This document shows positions 35,659 to 44,623 of a stretch of 64,000 nt of DNA, in pieces. The position numbers were made by a program, and so were the translations under genes. Under the pieces are notes generated by a model. That model searched no databases and was not told the origin of the DNA. It saw only the letters and a program-made list of their open reading frames with translations. The DNA is from an uncultured Prevotellaceae bacterium (lineage in GTDB: Bacteria > Bacteroidota > Bacteroidia > Bacteroidales > Muribaculaceae). Every line of letters begins with the position of its first letter. The first letter of the stretch is position 1. The stretch is from assembly GCA_900318205.1 (NCBI GenBank), contig ONJS01000006.1, forward strand, positions 62,001 through 126,000. The letters run 5' to 3'.

Positions 35659-35666
35659 TATATTTG
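35659..35666 (+). promoter_or_regulatory. -7 promoter element directly at the helicase start
   Basis: TATATTTG matches TAnnTTTG and ends 5 bases before the ATG at 35672, so the transcript is probably leaderless. Confidence 0.6.
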
Positions 35667-35671
35667 CAACC

Positions 35672-38044
35672 ATGAATGAAGATTATCTGGAGAAACTGAA
35701 TGAACAGCAGCGGGCCGCCGTCGAGTATTGCGACGGACCGCAGTTGGTGATTGCCGGTGCAGGGTCGGGAAAGACACGTGTGCTGACTTATAAAATCGTG
35801 CACCTGCTCAAGCAGGGGTATGAACCATGGCGCATCATGGCACTCACCTTCACCAACAAGGCTGCCCGTGAGATGCGCGAACGCATCGAACCGCTGGCGG
35901 GTCCCGAGGTTGCCGCCCAACTGTGGATGGGCACCTTCCACTCCATTTTCTCCCGCCTGCTGCGCCGCAATGCCGATCGCATCGGCTTCAAGAGTGATTT
36001 CACCATCTATGACCAGAGCGACTCGCGCTCCCTCATCAAGCTCATTGTCAAGGATATGGGCCTTGATGACAAGGTCTATAAGCCGGCAAGCATACAGACG
36101 CAGATCAGCAATGCCAAAAACGCCCTTATCACGCCCGAGGATTATGCCCGCAACCAGGCGCTCATCGATGCCGACCGTGACGCACAACGTCCCGAGACCG
36201 CCAGCATCTACAACGCCTATTGGAGCCGCTGCCGCATCGCCGGAGCGATGGACTTTGACGACCTGCTGCTCTATACCAATATCCTGCTGCGCGACCATGA
36301 GGACGTCCTGGAGCAATACCAGGAATTCTTCCGCTACATCCTCGTTGACGAGTACCAGGACACCAACTTCTCACAGCACCTGATTGTTCACCAGTTGAGC
36401 AAGAAATACAACCGCCTGTGCGTTGTGGGCGATGATGCCCAAAGCATCTACAGTTTCCGTGGCGCCAACATCGACAACATCCTCAGGCTGCAACGGTTCT
36501 ACCCTGATATCAAGACCTTCAAGTTGGAGCGCAATTACCGCTCTACACAAAATATCACCGAGGCCGCCAACAGCCTCATTGAGAAGAACAACCGACAGAT
36601 TGCCAAGCACTTGTTCAGCAAGAACGCCATCGGTGACCGCATTCCCGTCATCCAGTGCTTCAGCGACTATGAGGAGGCCTATGTTGTCGCCAACCAGATT
36701 GCCGCATTGAAGGCACGGCAGGGCGACAGCTACGAGGACTACGCCGTGCTGTACCGCACCAATGCCCAGTCGCGCGTGCTGGAGGAAGCCCTGAGCAATG
36801 GAGGTCGCCGCGACAAGCACGGCAATATGCGCAGTGCAATTCCTTACCGCATCTATGGTGGCTTGTCGTTCTACCAGCGCAAGGAAGTGAAAGATGCCAT
36901 CTGCTACCTGCGCCTGATCATCAACCCCGACGATGACGAGGCGCTGAGACGTGTCATCAACTACCCGTCGCGCGGCATCGGCGATACCACAGTAGGGAAA
37001 ATCACCCACTGCGCCACGCAGAACGGCGTGAGCCTGTGGCAAGTCATCAACAATCCCGAGCCAAACGGGCTGAACGTGAACCGCGGCACCCTGACCAAAC
37101 TGGAAGGCTTCATCACGCTGATGAAAGGACTCATCGAGTTGAACCAGAATGGCGGTGATGCACTGACGGTAGCCAAAGAAATGGTCAAGCAGACCCGCAT
37201 CAAGAGCGTGCTACTGGGTGATAACACACCCGAGAACATCAGCCGCATCGAGAACCTTGACGAGTTGGTAAACGCTGTAAACGACTTCCAGCAAATCAAG
37301 GAGGAAAGCGGCGACGAGCATTACCAGATCGGCGATTTCCTCGCCGAGACCTCGTTGCTTACCGACCAAGACATGAACGACCCCGACGGCGAGAAAGTCA
37401 CCCTGATGACCGTTCACGCCGCCAAGGGCCTGGAGTTCCGCAACGTCATCATCGTGGGCGTAGAGGAAGACCTGTTCCCGAGCGCCATGAGTGCCGGCTC
37501 TCTGTACCAGATTGAAGAGGAGCGACGCCTGTTGTATGTCGCCATCACGCGTGCCGAGGTGAACTGCATCATCACCTATGCCACCTCGCGCTACCACAAC
37601 GGACAGACCAAATCGTGCGTGATGAGCCGCTTCTTGCGTGACATCGCGCCCGAATACCTGCTGATGGGCAGTACCAATTCGGCACCCGTTCCGTCACGCA
37701 AACGAGTCAATAGATGGGATGATGACCTGGAAACTCCCCCTAGACCTTCTAGGCCATCCAGTCCATCTAGGCCCTCTAGTCCATCTAGGCCCTCTAGCCA
37801 ACCACGACCCGACACCCCATCACGGCCCGCTGCGACACCACCGCAAGCTCCCGCTAGCGGCAACTTCACGATTCATACGGTTGATGAATTGAAGGTGGGA
37901 AGAGAAATCTTGCATCAACGGTTTGGACGCGGGACTGTTACCAGTATCGACACCAGTGGCGACGCCAAGATTGACGTCATGTTTACTGACGGGCAGACGA
38001 GAAAACTGCTGCTGAAATTCGCAAAATTTGAGATACTTAATTGA
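35672..38044 (+). CDS. UvrD/PcrA-type ATP-dependent DNA helicase
   Basis: A superfamily 1A 3'-5' helicase of 790 aa. The Walker A GAGSGKT is at 29-35, the Walker B/motif II DEYQDTN is near 227, and motif III-IV (GDDAQSIYSFRGA, LERNYRS) and VTLMTVHAAKGLEF (motif V) follow. The C-terminal Tudor-like domain (VGREILHQRFGRGTVTSID) that binds RNA polymerase in PcrA is present. Between helicase core and Tudor is a disordered S/R/P linker. Residues 690-710 of it are encoded by seven perfect codon-register TCTAGNNNN nonamers (37739-37801). Function is excision repair and replication-transcription conflict. Confidence 0.95.
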   Translation: MNEDYLEKLNEQQRAAVEYCDGPQLVIAGAGSGKTRVLTYKIVHLLKQGYEPWRIMALTFTNKAAREMRERIEPLAGPEVAAQLWMGTFHSIFSRLLRRNADRIGFKSDFTIYDQSDSRSLIKLIVKDMGLDDKVYKPASIQTQISNAKNALITPEDYARNQALIDADRDAQRPETASIYNAYWSRCRIAGAMDFDDLLLYTNILLRDHEDVLEQYQEFFRYILVDEYQDTNFSQHLIVHQLSKKYNRLCVVGDDAQSIYSFRGANIDNILRLQRFYPDIKTFKLERNYRSTQNITEAANSLIEKNNRQIAKHLFSKNAIGDRIPVIQCFSDYEEAYVVANQIAALKARQGDSYEDYAVLYRTNAQSRVLEEALSNGGRRDKHGNMRSAIPYRIYGGLSFYQRKEVKDAICYLRLIINPDDDEALRRVINYPSRGIGDTTVGKITHCATQNGVSLWQVINNPEPNGLNVNRGTLTKLEGFITLMKGLIELNQNGGDALTVAKEMVKQTRIKSVLLGDNTPENISRIENLDELVNAVNDFQQIKEESGDEHYQIGDFLAETSLLTDQDMNDPDGEKVTLMTVHAAKGLEFRNVIIVGVEEDLFPSAMSAGSLYQIEEERRLLYVAITRAEVNCIITYATSRYHNGQTKSCVMSRFLRDIAPEYLLMGSTNSAPVPSRKRVNRWDDDLETPPRPSRPSSPSRPSSPSRPSSQPRPDTPSRPAATPPQAPASGNFTIHTVDELKVGREILHQRFGRGTVTSIDTSGDAKIDVMFTDGQTRKLLLKFAKFEILN
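37739..37801. repeat. Seven-unit TCTAGNNNN nonamer array inside the helicase gene
   Basis: Seven consecutive 9-bp units (first CCTAGACCT, then TCTAGGCCA, TCCAGTCCA, TCTAGGCCC, TCTAGTCCA, TCTAGGCCC, TCTAGCCAA). The array starts exactly on a codon boundary, so each unit encodes a triplet such as Ser-Arg-Pro or Ser-Ser-Pro. Confidence 0.85.
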
Positions 38045-38048
38045 GATA

Positions 38049-38160
38049 TTAGACGTTAGACTTTAGACGTTAGATTTTAGACGTTAGATTTTAGACGTTA
38101 GACGTTAGACTTTAGACGTTAGATTTTAGACGTTAGACGTCAGATATTAGACTTTAGACA
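38049..38160. repeat. Sixteen-unit TTAGANN heptamer array
   Basis: Sixteen exact 7-bp units (TTAGACG, TTAGATT, TTAGACT and one TCAGATA) fill the gap between the uvrD-like stop (38042-38044) and the nspC start (38163). The helicase stop codon itself lies in a diverged unit (TGAGATA). Confidence 0.9.
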
Positions 38161-38162
38161 CA

Positions 38163-39308
38163 ATGGAAGAGTACAAGACGCCTTATTATATCGTGTATGA
38201 GGAGAAGTTGCGCCGCAACATCGAGTTGATTACCGGAGTTGCCCAGCGCACGGGGGTGGACATCATTATGGCATTCAAGGCCAATGCCTTGTGGCGCACA
38301 TTCGGTGTGTTCCGTGAATACGGCGTTGAGTCCACCGCCAGCTCGGTGAACGAGATGCTGCTCGCCAACGACGAGCTCAAATGCCGCACCCACACCTATT
38401 GCCCTGCCTACACCGACGAGACCATCGATGCTTATATCGCCGGCAGCTCGCACATCACTTTCAACTCCATTGAGCAGTACCTGCGTTTTGCCGACCGTGT
38501 GAACCAGCACAATGCTGACTGGCCCGGTGAGCAGGTGAGCTGCGGTCTGCGCGTCAACCCCATGTGTTCGGTCATCGAGACCGACATCTACAACCCCTGC
38601 TGCCCCGGATCACGCTTCGGCGTACTGGCGAGCGACCTCAAGGAGTTGCCCGAGGGGATTGAAGGCTTCCACTTCCATGCCTTGTGCGAGAGCACGAGTT
38701 TTGATCTGGAAAAGGTGCTGCTGGCCCTGAAACAGCAGTTCGGACAGTATCTGCCGCGCCTCAAGTGGCTCAACATGGGCGGCGGCCACCTGATGACCCG
38801 TGAGGGTTACAACATCAGGCATCTGGAACAGGTGCTGGGCGCATTCCAAGGTGCCTACCCCAACCTGCAAATCATCCTGGAGCCCGGCAGCGCATGGTGC
38901 TGGCAAACGGGTGACCTGGAGGCAAGCGTAGTGGATGTGGTGACCAACAGCGGCATCACTACAGCGATTACCGATGTGTCATTTGCCTGCCACATGCCCG
39001 ACTGCCTGGAAATGCCTTACAAGCCCAAAATCACCCAAGCTCTCGACGAGGTGGACCCGACGAAGCCCACCTACCGCATGGGCGGCAACTCATGCCTGAG
39101 TGGAGACTATGTGGGGGATTGGAGCTTTGAGAAACCGCTGAAGCGCGGTGACCGCATCACCTTTGAGGACATGAACCACTACACAACAGTCAAGACCAAC
39201 ATGTTCAACGGCATCCAGCACCCCGCCATCCTGTTCAAGCGCATGGACGGCACCCTCGAAGTCCTTCGAGAGTTCGATTACATCGACTACAAAACAAGAA
39301 TGAGTTAG
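38163..39308 (+). CDS. nspC: Carboxynorspermidine decarboxylase
   Basis: A PLP-dependent fold III decarboxylase of 381 aa that makes (nor)spermidine from carboxy(nor)spermidine in the alternative polyamine route. The PLP lysine is K39 in IIMAFKANALW. GFHFHALCES, LNMGGGHLMT and EPGSAWCW supply the phosphate and dimer-site motifs. The carboxynorspermidine dehydrogenase partner is not in the window. The upstream gap is entirely heptamer repeat, so its promoter is either in that repeat or in the helicase gene. Confidence 0.93.
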   Translation: MEEYKTPYYIVYEEKLRRNIELITGVAQRTGVDIIMAFKANALWRTFGVFREYGVESTASSVNEMLLANDELKCRTHTYCPAYTDETIDAYIAGSSHITFNSIEQYLRFADRVNQHNADWPGEQVSCGLRVNPMCSVIETDIYNPCCPGSRFGVLASDLKELPEGIEGFHFHALCESTSFDLEKVLLALKQQFGQYLPRLKWLNMGGGHLMTREGYNIRHLEQVLGAFQGAYPNLQIILEPGSAWCWQTGDLEASVVDVVTNSGITTAITDVSFACHMPDCLEMPYKPKITQALDEVDPTKPTYRMGGNSCLSGDYVGDWSFEKPLKRGDRITFEDMNHYTTVKTNMFNGIQHPAILFKRMDGTLEVLREFDYIDYKTRMS

Positions 39309-39313
39309 TCTCA

Positions 39314-39358
39314 TCTAGATGTTCTAGATGATCTAGATAATCTAGAACACACTAGACA
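39314..39358. repeat. Five-unit TCTAGNNNN nonamer array
   Basis: The units TCTAGATGT, TCTAGATGA, TCTAGATAA, TCTAGAACA and the diverged CACTAGACA lie between the convergent nspC and plug-protein genes. Their TCTAGA palindromes could pair with each other as hairpins. Confidence 0.8.
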
Positions 39359-39365
39359 AATAATA

Positions 39366-40640
39366 TTATTTGCCGGAGTAGGCGACGCCGAAGCCGATGA
39401 GGCGGTCGTAGCGCTCGCCCATGGGACGGTCATAGACCTTGACGAGGTACTCGTTGACGGTCTCGTAGTGATCGCCCTCGATTTTGGACGTCAGCCCTAC
39501 GGTGGTGCCATCGGGTATCCACAGGTACATATAGTTATAGGCTCCTTGCTTGAGCAGTACGTCTGAAGTATAGTATCCGCTCGAGGGGTCATACTTCATG
39601 ACCACCTGGGACGCCGGACAACCTTGCATGAATTCACCATAGAGCACCACATTGCCGCCATTGAGTTTTCCTCCAGCGTCAAGGGCAAAATGGGTAATCA
39701 TGTAGTCTGCCTCCAGCGAATTTTCATTGTAAGCCTCGGCATTGCGAATGGTAAAACGGCCGAACTGGGTCCTGTCATACAGGTACTGCGTCTCGTTGCG
39801 CGGCTCATCAATCATCAGGGTGGCATGGTACATCGGCTCATAGTAACGGATAGCCTGCACCCCCATGTTGAGGTTATGGGCATTGACCGTCTCAAAGCGT
39901 CGGAATTCATTGCCTGCCGGGAAGATGAGGTCACGGTTGTGGTCATAGGTCACATGATCGGTTGCGACCATCATGGGTCGCGTAACGGTCACGGCATTGT
40001 CCTCTCGTGAGTTCTGAGACACGACACACATGAGTTCGCTGTAAGGATCCTTAATCTGGTTGGGTTTATAGCGAACGTCAAACGATACTTGCTGGTAACG
40101 GTTGTTGTATTCCACATCGGTGCGCGAGGTGACCTGGGGATAAACACCCACCTTACTCTCGCAGACCGAGAAACGCGTCTGGAAGAGGACCTTGGAGGGG
40201 TCATCCTGCTCATAGACCGTGAGCAAGTAGTTGCCGCTCACGAGCAGTTCCATGTCAGAATTGGGGAGGGCAAACTGGTAGTTATAGTAATGGACATAAG
40301 TTGCCTCACTCTGCTCATAGTCATCAATGTCGGCATAGTTGAAGCCGCTCACATACTCACTCTCGACCAGTTGCGACGGCTGCCAGTCGGCATTGCAGTG
40401 GGTGACACTGTAACGCAAATAATGCACGTCATAGCCTAGATAGTCAAAATTGACGAGGAGCAGGTCGTCACTGCCCATCATGTAGATGGGCGGAGTGTAC
40501 ATGTTGTTCATCAAGCACACCTTGAGGGAGCGCACATTGCTGTCAAAGATGTGAGGGCGGGTATCTACCCTACCCTGTGCCAGACTCACAACCGTGGCCA
40601 AGCAGCAGCCCACAAACGTCAGATATCTATTCCATTTCAT
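39366..40640 (-). CDS. Type IX secretion system plug protein (DUF5103)
   Basis: A 424-aa exported protein. The chosen Met gives the signal peptide MKWNRYLTFVGCCLATVVSLAQG; two further Met codons lie just upstream (40643, 40652). The mature protein has the family pattern of an N-terminal beta domain with YLRYSVTHCNADWQPSQLVESEYVSGFNYADI and GNYLLTVYEQDDPSKVLFQTRFSV. It matches the PF17116-type T9SS plug protein that closes the SprA translocon channel in Bacteroidetes. No other T9SS gene is nearby. It ends convergent to nspC. Confidence 0.85.
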   Translation of the reverse strand: MKWNRYLTFVGCCLATVVSLAQGRVDTRPHIFDSNVRSLKVCLMNNMYTPPIYMMGSDDLLLVNFDYLGYDVHYLRYSVTHCNADWQPSQLVESEYVSGFNYADIDDYEQSEATYVHYYNYQFALPNSDMELLVSGNYLLTVYEQDDPSKVLFQTRFSVCESKVGVYPQVTSRTDVEYNNRYQQVSFDVRYKPNQIKDPYSELMCVVSQNSREDNAVTVTRPMMVATDHVTYDHNRDLIFPAGNEFRRFETVNAHNLNMGVQAIRYYEPMYHATLMIDEPRNETQYLYDRTQFGRFTIRNAEAYNENSLEADYMITHFALDAGGKLNGGNVVLYGEFMQGCPASQVVMKYDPSSGYYTSDVLLKQGAYNYMYLWIPDGTTVGLTSKIEGDHYETVNEYLVKVYDRPMGERYDRLIGFGVAYSGK

Positions 40641-40710
40641 CATTATAGTCAATCAACTGGTTATCTTGGGGTTTGACGAATAAATCGCTCTAAGGTTTAA
40701 CCAAACAAGT

Positions 40711-41691
40711 TCAACGCAGCAGCAAATAAACCGTATAAGCTACATAAGCGCCAAAGAAGAGGATGCCCTCGACACGGTCAAACTTGTTCTTCTTGAACGT
40801 GAACACGACAAGATAGAGCATGAATGCAGCAACTACCATCACCAGATAATCAATGATGCTGATGGACTGGAAATAGAGAGGCTTGACAGTGGATGCCGTA
40901 CCCAATATGAACATCAGATTAAACAGGTTGCTGCCAATGACATTGCCCAGTGCCAATTGAGGATTCTTCTTGCTGGCGGCAATGATGGCAGTGACCAATT
41001 CGGGCAATGAGGTGCCGATAGCAACAATCGTGATGGCGATCACCGCGTCACTCATACCCCAAGCATGCGCCAGGTTCTTGGCGCTGTCCAGGAACAAGTT
41101 ACCGCCAAAGATGAGCGCTGCCAGCGAAACGATGGCGATGCTCCACAGCAGCCACGGGTTCTTCCCCGCGAGCGAAGATTTGGCTTCCTCGTCGGCTTCG
41201 GCAAGCGCCTTATTGGGGTCTTTCCCCTTCTGGACCACTACCCATCCCATGTAGCCAATGAAGACAATGAGCAGCACGATACCGTCCAGGCGGTTCAACG
41301 AACTGTCAAGTCCGGGCACCATGGAATCATTGGCAATGGCCGTGACCAGTAACGACATGAAGATGAGGAACGGAATATCCCTCACGCGCTGCAACCGCTC
41401 GATGGGGAACGGCAGAATCATCGCTGTAACACCCAGAATGAGTAAGACATTGGCAATATTGGAGCCCAACACATTACCCATGGCGATATCACCATTGTTA
41501 GGCACATTGCTCAGTGCCGAAGACACCGAGACAAACAATTCGGGCGCACTGGTGCCGATGCCCACAATCGTGAGGCCGATAATGAAGTTAGAGATTTTGG
41601 CACGCTGGGCGATGGCTACCGATGAATCCACGAGGTAATTGGCAGCGAGCAACAACAGTCCCAGCCCGACAATTAGTAACAGATAATCCAT
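40711..41691 (-). CDS. Calcium/sodium antiporter (CaCA family, YrbG-like)
   Basis: A 326-aa inner membrane exchanger with about ten hydrophobic helices in two inverted halves. Each half carries an alpha-repeat: GIGTSAPELFVSVSSAL (about residues 46-62) and AIGTSLPELVTAIIAA (about 227-242). Each is followed by GNVLGSNIANVLLILG or GNVIGSNLFNLMFILG. A hydrophilic loop rich in K/E (about 160-180) separates the halves. It swaps Ca2+ for Na+ or H+. Transcribed on the minus strand after a gap containing a miniature element. Confidence 0.93.
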   Translation of the reverse strand: MDYLLLIVGLGLLLLAANYLVDSSVAIAQRAKISNFIIGLTIVGIGTSAPELFVSVSSALSNVPNNGDIAMGNVLGSNIANVLLILGVTAMILPFPIERLQRVRDIPFLIFMSLLVTAIANDSMVPGLDSSLNRLDGIVLLIVFIGYMGWVVVQKGKDPNKALAEADEEAKSSLAGKNPWLLWSIAIVSLAALIFGGNLFLDSAKNLAHAWGMSDAVIAITIVAIGTSLPELVTAIIAASKKNPQLALGNVIGSNLFNLMFILGTASTVKPLYFQSISIIDYLVMVVAAFMLYLVVFTFKKNKFDRVEGILFFGAYVAYTVYLLLR

Positions 41692-41715
41692 ATAAAATCA
41701 GAATATCAATAACAC

Positions 41716-41864
41716 GGCTGTGTCATAATCCGTTCTTCAAACTTTGATCGGCCTAACGGCCGAGAAATTAAACAAAATTATAAATAAAATTAAAACAATT
41801 CATCTTGTTTAATTTCTCGCGCGAAGCGCGATTCAAGTTACATCGAATGGATTATGACACAGCC
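41716..41864. mobile_element. 149-bp MITE-like element
   Basis: Terminal inverted repeats of 16 of 16 bases (GGCTGTGTCATAATCC at 41716-41731, complement at 41849-41864). Inside, hairpin TCGGCC-TAAC-GGCCGA (41748-41763) and hairpin TCGCGC-GAA-GCGCGA (41817-41831) flank a 14-bp stem, GAGAAATTAAACAA with its complement (41762-41775/41805-41818). There is no reading frame and no clear target duplication. The inner part recurs inverted at 52666. It lies between the antiporter start and the alaS stop. Confidence 0.75.
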
Positions 41865-41880
41865 ACTGTAATTATATCTT

Positions 41881-44499
41881 TTAGAGTCCCAAAGCCTCGA
41901 GCATAGTCTGCATGGCGTCGTTCAATCCTTGAGGATTGCGGCCACCAGCCTGGGCAAAGTGGGGCTGACCGCCGCCACCGCCCTGGATGCACTTGGCGGC
42001 ACCACGCACGATATCACCAGCCTTCTTGCCGCTCTTGACCACGTCCTCGCTCAACATGACGGTGAGCATGGGCTTGCCCTCAAACTCGGTAGCGGCAAGG
42101 AATGCCGTTGCCGTGGGACAGTCGGCCTTGACTGCGAGAGCCACACCCTTAACGATATCGGGCATGCGCACGCCGGTCATCATGAGGACGTTGATACCGT
42201 TCTTCTGCTTGGCTTCATCCTGCACCTGCTTGGCCAGGATGGCAATGCGCTGTTTCATGAACTCATCAACCTGCTTCTTGAGATCGGCATTCTCGGTCAG
42301 TGACTTGTGAAGTGCTGCGATAGCATCAGGAGCATTGTTGAGCATCTCCTTGATATGGCCAAGGGTGTCCTGTACAGTATCGACCATCTCCTCAACCCTG
42401 GCACCGGTAACAGCCTCGATGCGGCGGATGCCGGCAGCAATACTGCTCTCGCTGACGATGCGTACCATACCGATGTTACCCGTGTTGGGCACATGGGTAC
42501 CACCACACAGCTCAACCGAGTCGCCATACTTGATGACGCGTACGCGGTCACCGTATTTCTCGCCGAAGAGTGCCATGGCTCCCATCTGCTTGGCCTCGTC
42601 GATGGGCACCTCACGATGCTCTTCACGCACGATGGCTTCGCGGATCATCTGGTTGGCGAGGTGCTCAACCTGACGGATTTCCTCGGGCGTCACCTTGCGG
42701 AAGTGAGAGAAGTCAAAGCGCAACGAGACGGGATCGACGTATGAACCTTTCTGCTCCACATGAGTGCCCAATACTTGACGCAGGGCGGCATGGAGCAGGT
42801 GGGTTGCCGTGTGGTTGCATTCGGTGGCACGGCGTGCCTTCACATCGATAGCGGCACGGAAGGTGGCATTGACGTCGCTGGGCAACTTGCTGGTGATGTG
42901 CACGGGCAGGTTGTTCTCACGCTTGGTATCGGTCACCTCGATGACCTCATCGCCCATTGTGAGGGTACCACGGTCACCCACCTGACCACCCATCTCGGCA
43001 TAGAACGGCGAGCGGTCAAGCACGATCTGATAGAAGGATTTGTTCTTCTGGGTCACCTTGCGGTAGCGCAGGATGTTCACGTCACACTCGGTGAGGTCAT
43101 AGCCCACGAACTCGGTCACGCCGTCACGCAGCTCTACCCAGTCGGTAGCCTCGACAGCGGCGGCATTGCGGGCACGCTGTTTCTGCTTCTGCATCTCGAC
43201 GTTGAATTCCTCCTCGTTGACGGTCATATTATTCTCACGCAGAATCAGTTCGGTGAGGTCCAAGGGGAAGCCGAAGGTGTCATAGAGCGTAAAGGCCTCC
43301 TTGCCGTCAACCACGGTCTTACCGGCAGCCTTGGTGTCGGCGATGACCTTCTCGATGAGTTTCATACCCGTCTCCAGGGTGCGCAGGAAGGCGTCTTCCT
43401 CCTCCTTGGTGACATGCTTGATGAGGTCGGCCTGTGCCTTGATCTCGGGATAAGCGTCGCCCATGCTCTCGATGAGCGTGTCGATGAGGCGGTACATGAA
43501 CGCCTCGCGGAAGCCTAAGAAGGTATAACCGTAGCGCACGGCACGGCGCAGGATGCGACGGATGACGTAGCCAGCCTTGGCATTGCTGGGCAACTGACCG
43601 TCGGCAATCGAGAAGGCGATGGTGCGCACGTGGTCGGCAATGACGCGCATGGCGATGTCCACGTCCTTGTTGTCGCCGTATTTCTTGCCGCACATCTCAC
43701 CCAGCTTGCCGATGAGGGGCTGGAAGACGTCGGTGTCATAGTTGGATTTCTTGCCCTGAAGCACCATGCACAGGCGCTCCAGACCCATACCGGTGTCAAT
43801 CACCTTGTTGGGCAGCGGCTCGAGCGAGCCGTCGGCCTTGCGGTTATACTGCATGAACACGAGGTTCCAGATTTCAATCACGAGGGGGTTGTCCTTGTTG
43901 ACAAGTTCGGCACCGGGAATGGCAGCCTTCTCTTCCTCGCTGCGCAGGTCGATATGGATCTCACTGCAAGGACCGCAGGGACCGGTATCACCCATTTCCC
44001 AGAAGTTGTCGTGGGCGTTGCCGTTGATGATGTGATCCTTGGGCAGATGGGCTTCCCAGAAGCCTGCAGCCTCGTCGTCGCGTCCAAGTCCATTACGCTC
44101 ATCGCCCTCAAACACCGTTGCATACAACAGTTTCGGGTCAATCTTCAGCACATTGACCAGCAGGTCCCAGCCCCAGTCGATAGCCTCATGCTTGAAGTAG
44201 TCGCCAAACGACCAGTTGCCCAGCATCTCAAACATCGTGTGGTGGTAGGTATCATGTCCTACCTCCTCCAGGTCGTTGTGCTTGCCGCTCACGCGGAGGC
44301 ACTTCTGGGAATCGGCGACACGACGCCACTGGGGTTCCTTATTGCCCAGGATAATGTCCTTGAACTGGTTCATACCGGCATTGGTAAACATGAGGGTGGG
44401 ATCGTCCTTGATCACCATCGGGGCCGAGGGCACAATGTGATGCCCATGCTCCTCAAAGTAGCGTTTGAAAGTCTCTCGGATTTCTTTTGCAGTAAGCAT
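41881..44499 (-). CDS. alaS: Alanyl-tRNA synthetase
   Basis: Charges tRNA-Ala; 872 aa, the usual length. A class II catalytic core begins ...[14 protein letters not shown], with the motif 1 region [24 protein letters not shown]. The editing domain has zinc ligands in [11 protein letters not shown] and CGGTH. The C-terminal region has the expected C-Ala segment and ends [14 protein letters not shown]. Divergent from the MerR-type gene, with face-to-face promoters at 44562-44596. Confidence 0.97.
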   Translation of the reverse strand: MLTAKEIRETFKRYFEEHGHHIVPSAPMVIKDDPTLMFTNAGMNQFKDIILGNKEPQWRRVADSQKCLRVSGKHNDLEEVGHDTYHHTMFEMLGNWSFGDYFKHEAIDWGWDLLVNVLKIDPKLLYATVFEGDERNGLGRDDEAAGFWEAHLPKDHIINGNAHDNFWEMGDTGPCGPCSEIHIDLRSEEEKAAIPGAELVNKDNPLVIEIWNLVFMQYNRKADGSLEPLPNKVIDTGMGLERLCMVLQGKKSNYDTDVFQPLIGKLGEMCGKKYGDNKDVDIAMRVIADHVRTIAFSIADGQLPSNAKAGYVIRRILRRAVRYGYTFLGFREAFMYRLIDTLIESMGDAYPEIKAQADLIKHVTKEEEDAFLRTLETGMKLIEKVIADTKAAGKTVVDGKEAFTLYDTFGFPLDLTELILRENNMTVNEEEFNVEMQKQKQRARNAAAVEATDWVELRDGVTEFVGYDLTECDVNILRYRKVTQKNKSFYQIVLDRSPFYAEMGGQVGDRGTLTMGDEVIEVTDTKRENNLPVHITSKLPSDVNATFRAAIDVKARRATECNHTATHLLHAALRQVLGTHVEQKGSYVDPVSLRFDFSHFRKVTPEEIRQVEHLANQMIREAIVREEHREVPIDEAKQMGAMALFGEKYGDRVRVIKYGDSVELCGGTHVPNTGNIGMVRIVSESSIAAGIRRIEAVTGARVEEMVDTVQDTLGHIKEMLNNAPDAIAALHKSLTENADLKKQVDEFMKQRIAILAKQVQDEAKQKNGINVLMMTGVRMPDIVKGVALAVKADCPTATAFLAATEFEGKPMLTVMLSEDVVKSGKKAGDIVRGAAKCIQGGGGGQPHFAQAGGRNPQGLNDAMQTMLEALGL

Positions 44500-44561
44500 G
44501 TTTTTTTATCTTAATATGTTATAAATGTTCTCATTTTATTGCAAAGTCTAAACTTTTTGTT

Positions 44562-44569
44562 TACCTTTG
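44562..44569 (+). promoter_or_regulatory. -7 promoter element for the MerR-type gene
   Basis: TACCTTTG on the plus strand, 54 bases before the ATG at 44624. It faces the minus-strand box at 44589-44596, with initiation sites that must lie between or across them. Confidence 0.6.
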
Positions 44570-44588
44570 CACGGTTATTTTCAACCTG

Positions 44589-44596
44589 CAAAGGTA
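44589..44596 (-). promoter_or_regulatory. -7 promoter element for alaS
   Basis: TACCTTTG on the minus strand, 89 bases before the alaS start at 44499. It is located downstream of the plus-strand box, so the two promoters point at each other. Confidence 0.6.
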
Positions 44597-44623
44597 AATA
44601 ATTCTATTAACTTGTGCAAGACC

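Noticed and set aside
38049-38160. Heptamer arrays considered as CRISPR or as a telomere-like sequence
   Set aside because: The unit is only 7 bp with no unique spacers and no cas genes, and the arrays lie between ordinary chromosomal genes.
42760-43518. A 252-codon plus-strand frame opposite alaS, and similar frames at 43630 and 41929
   Set aside because: All are shadows of alaS, whose protein motifs are complete.
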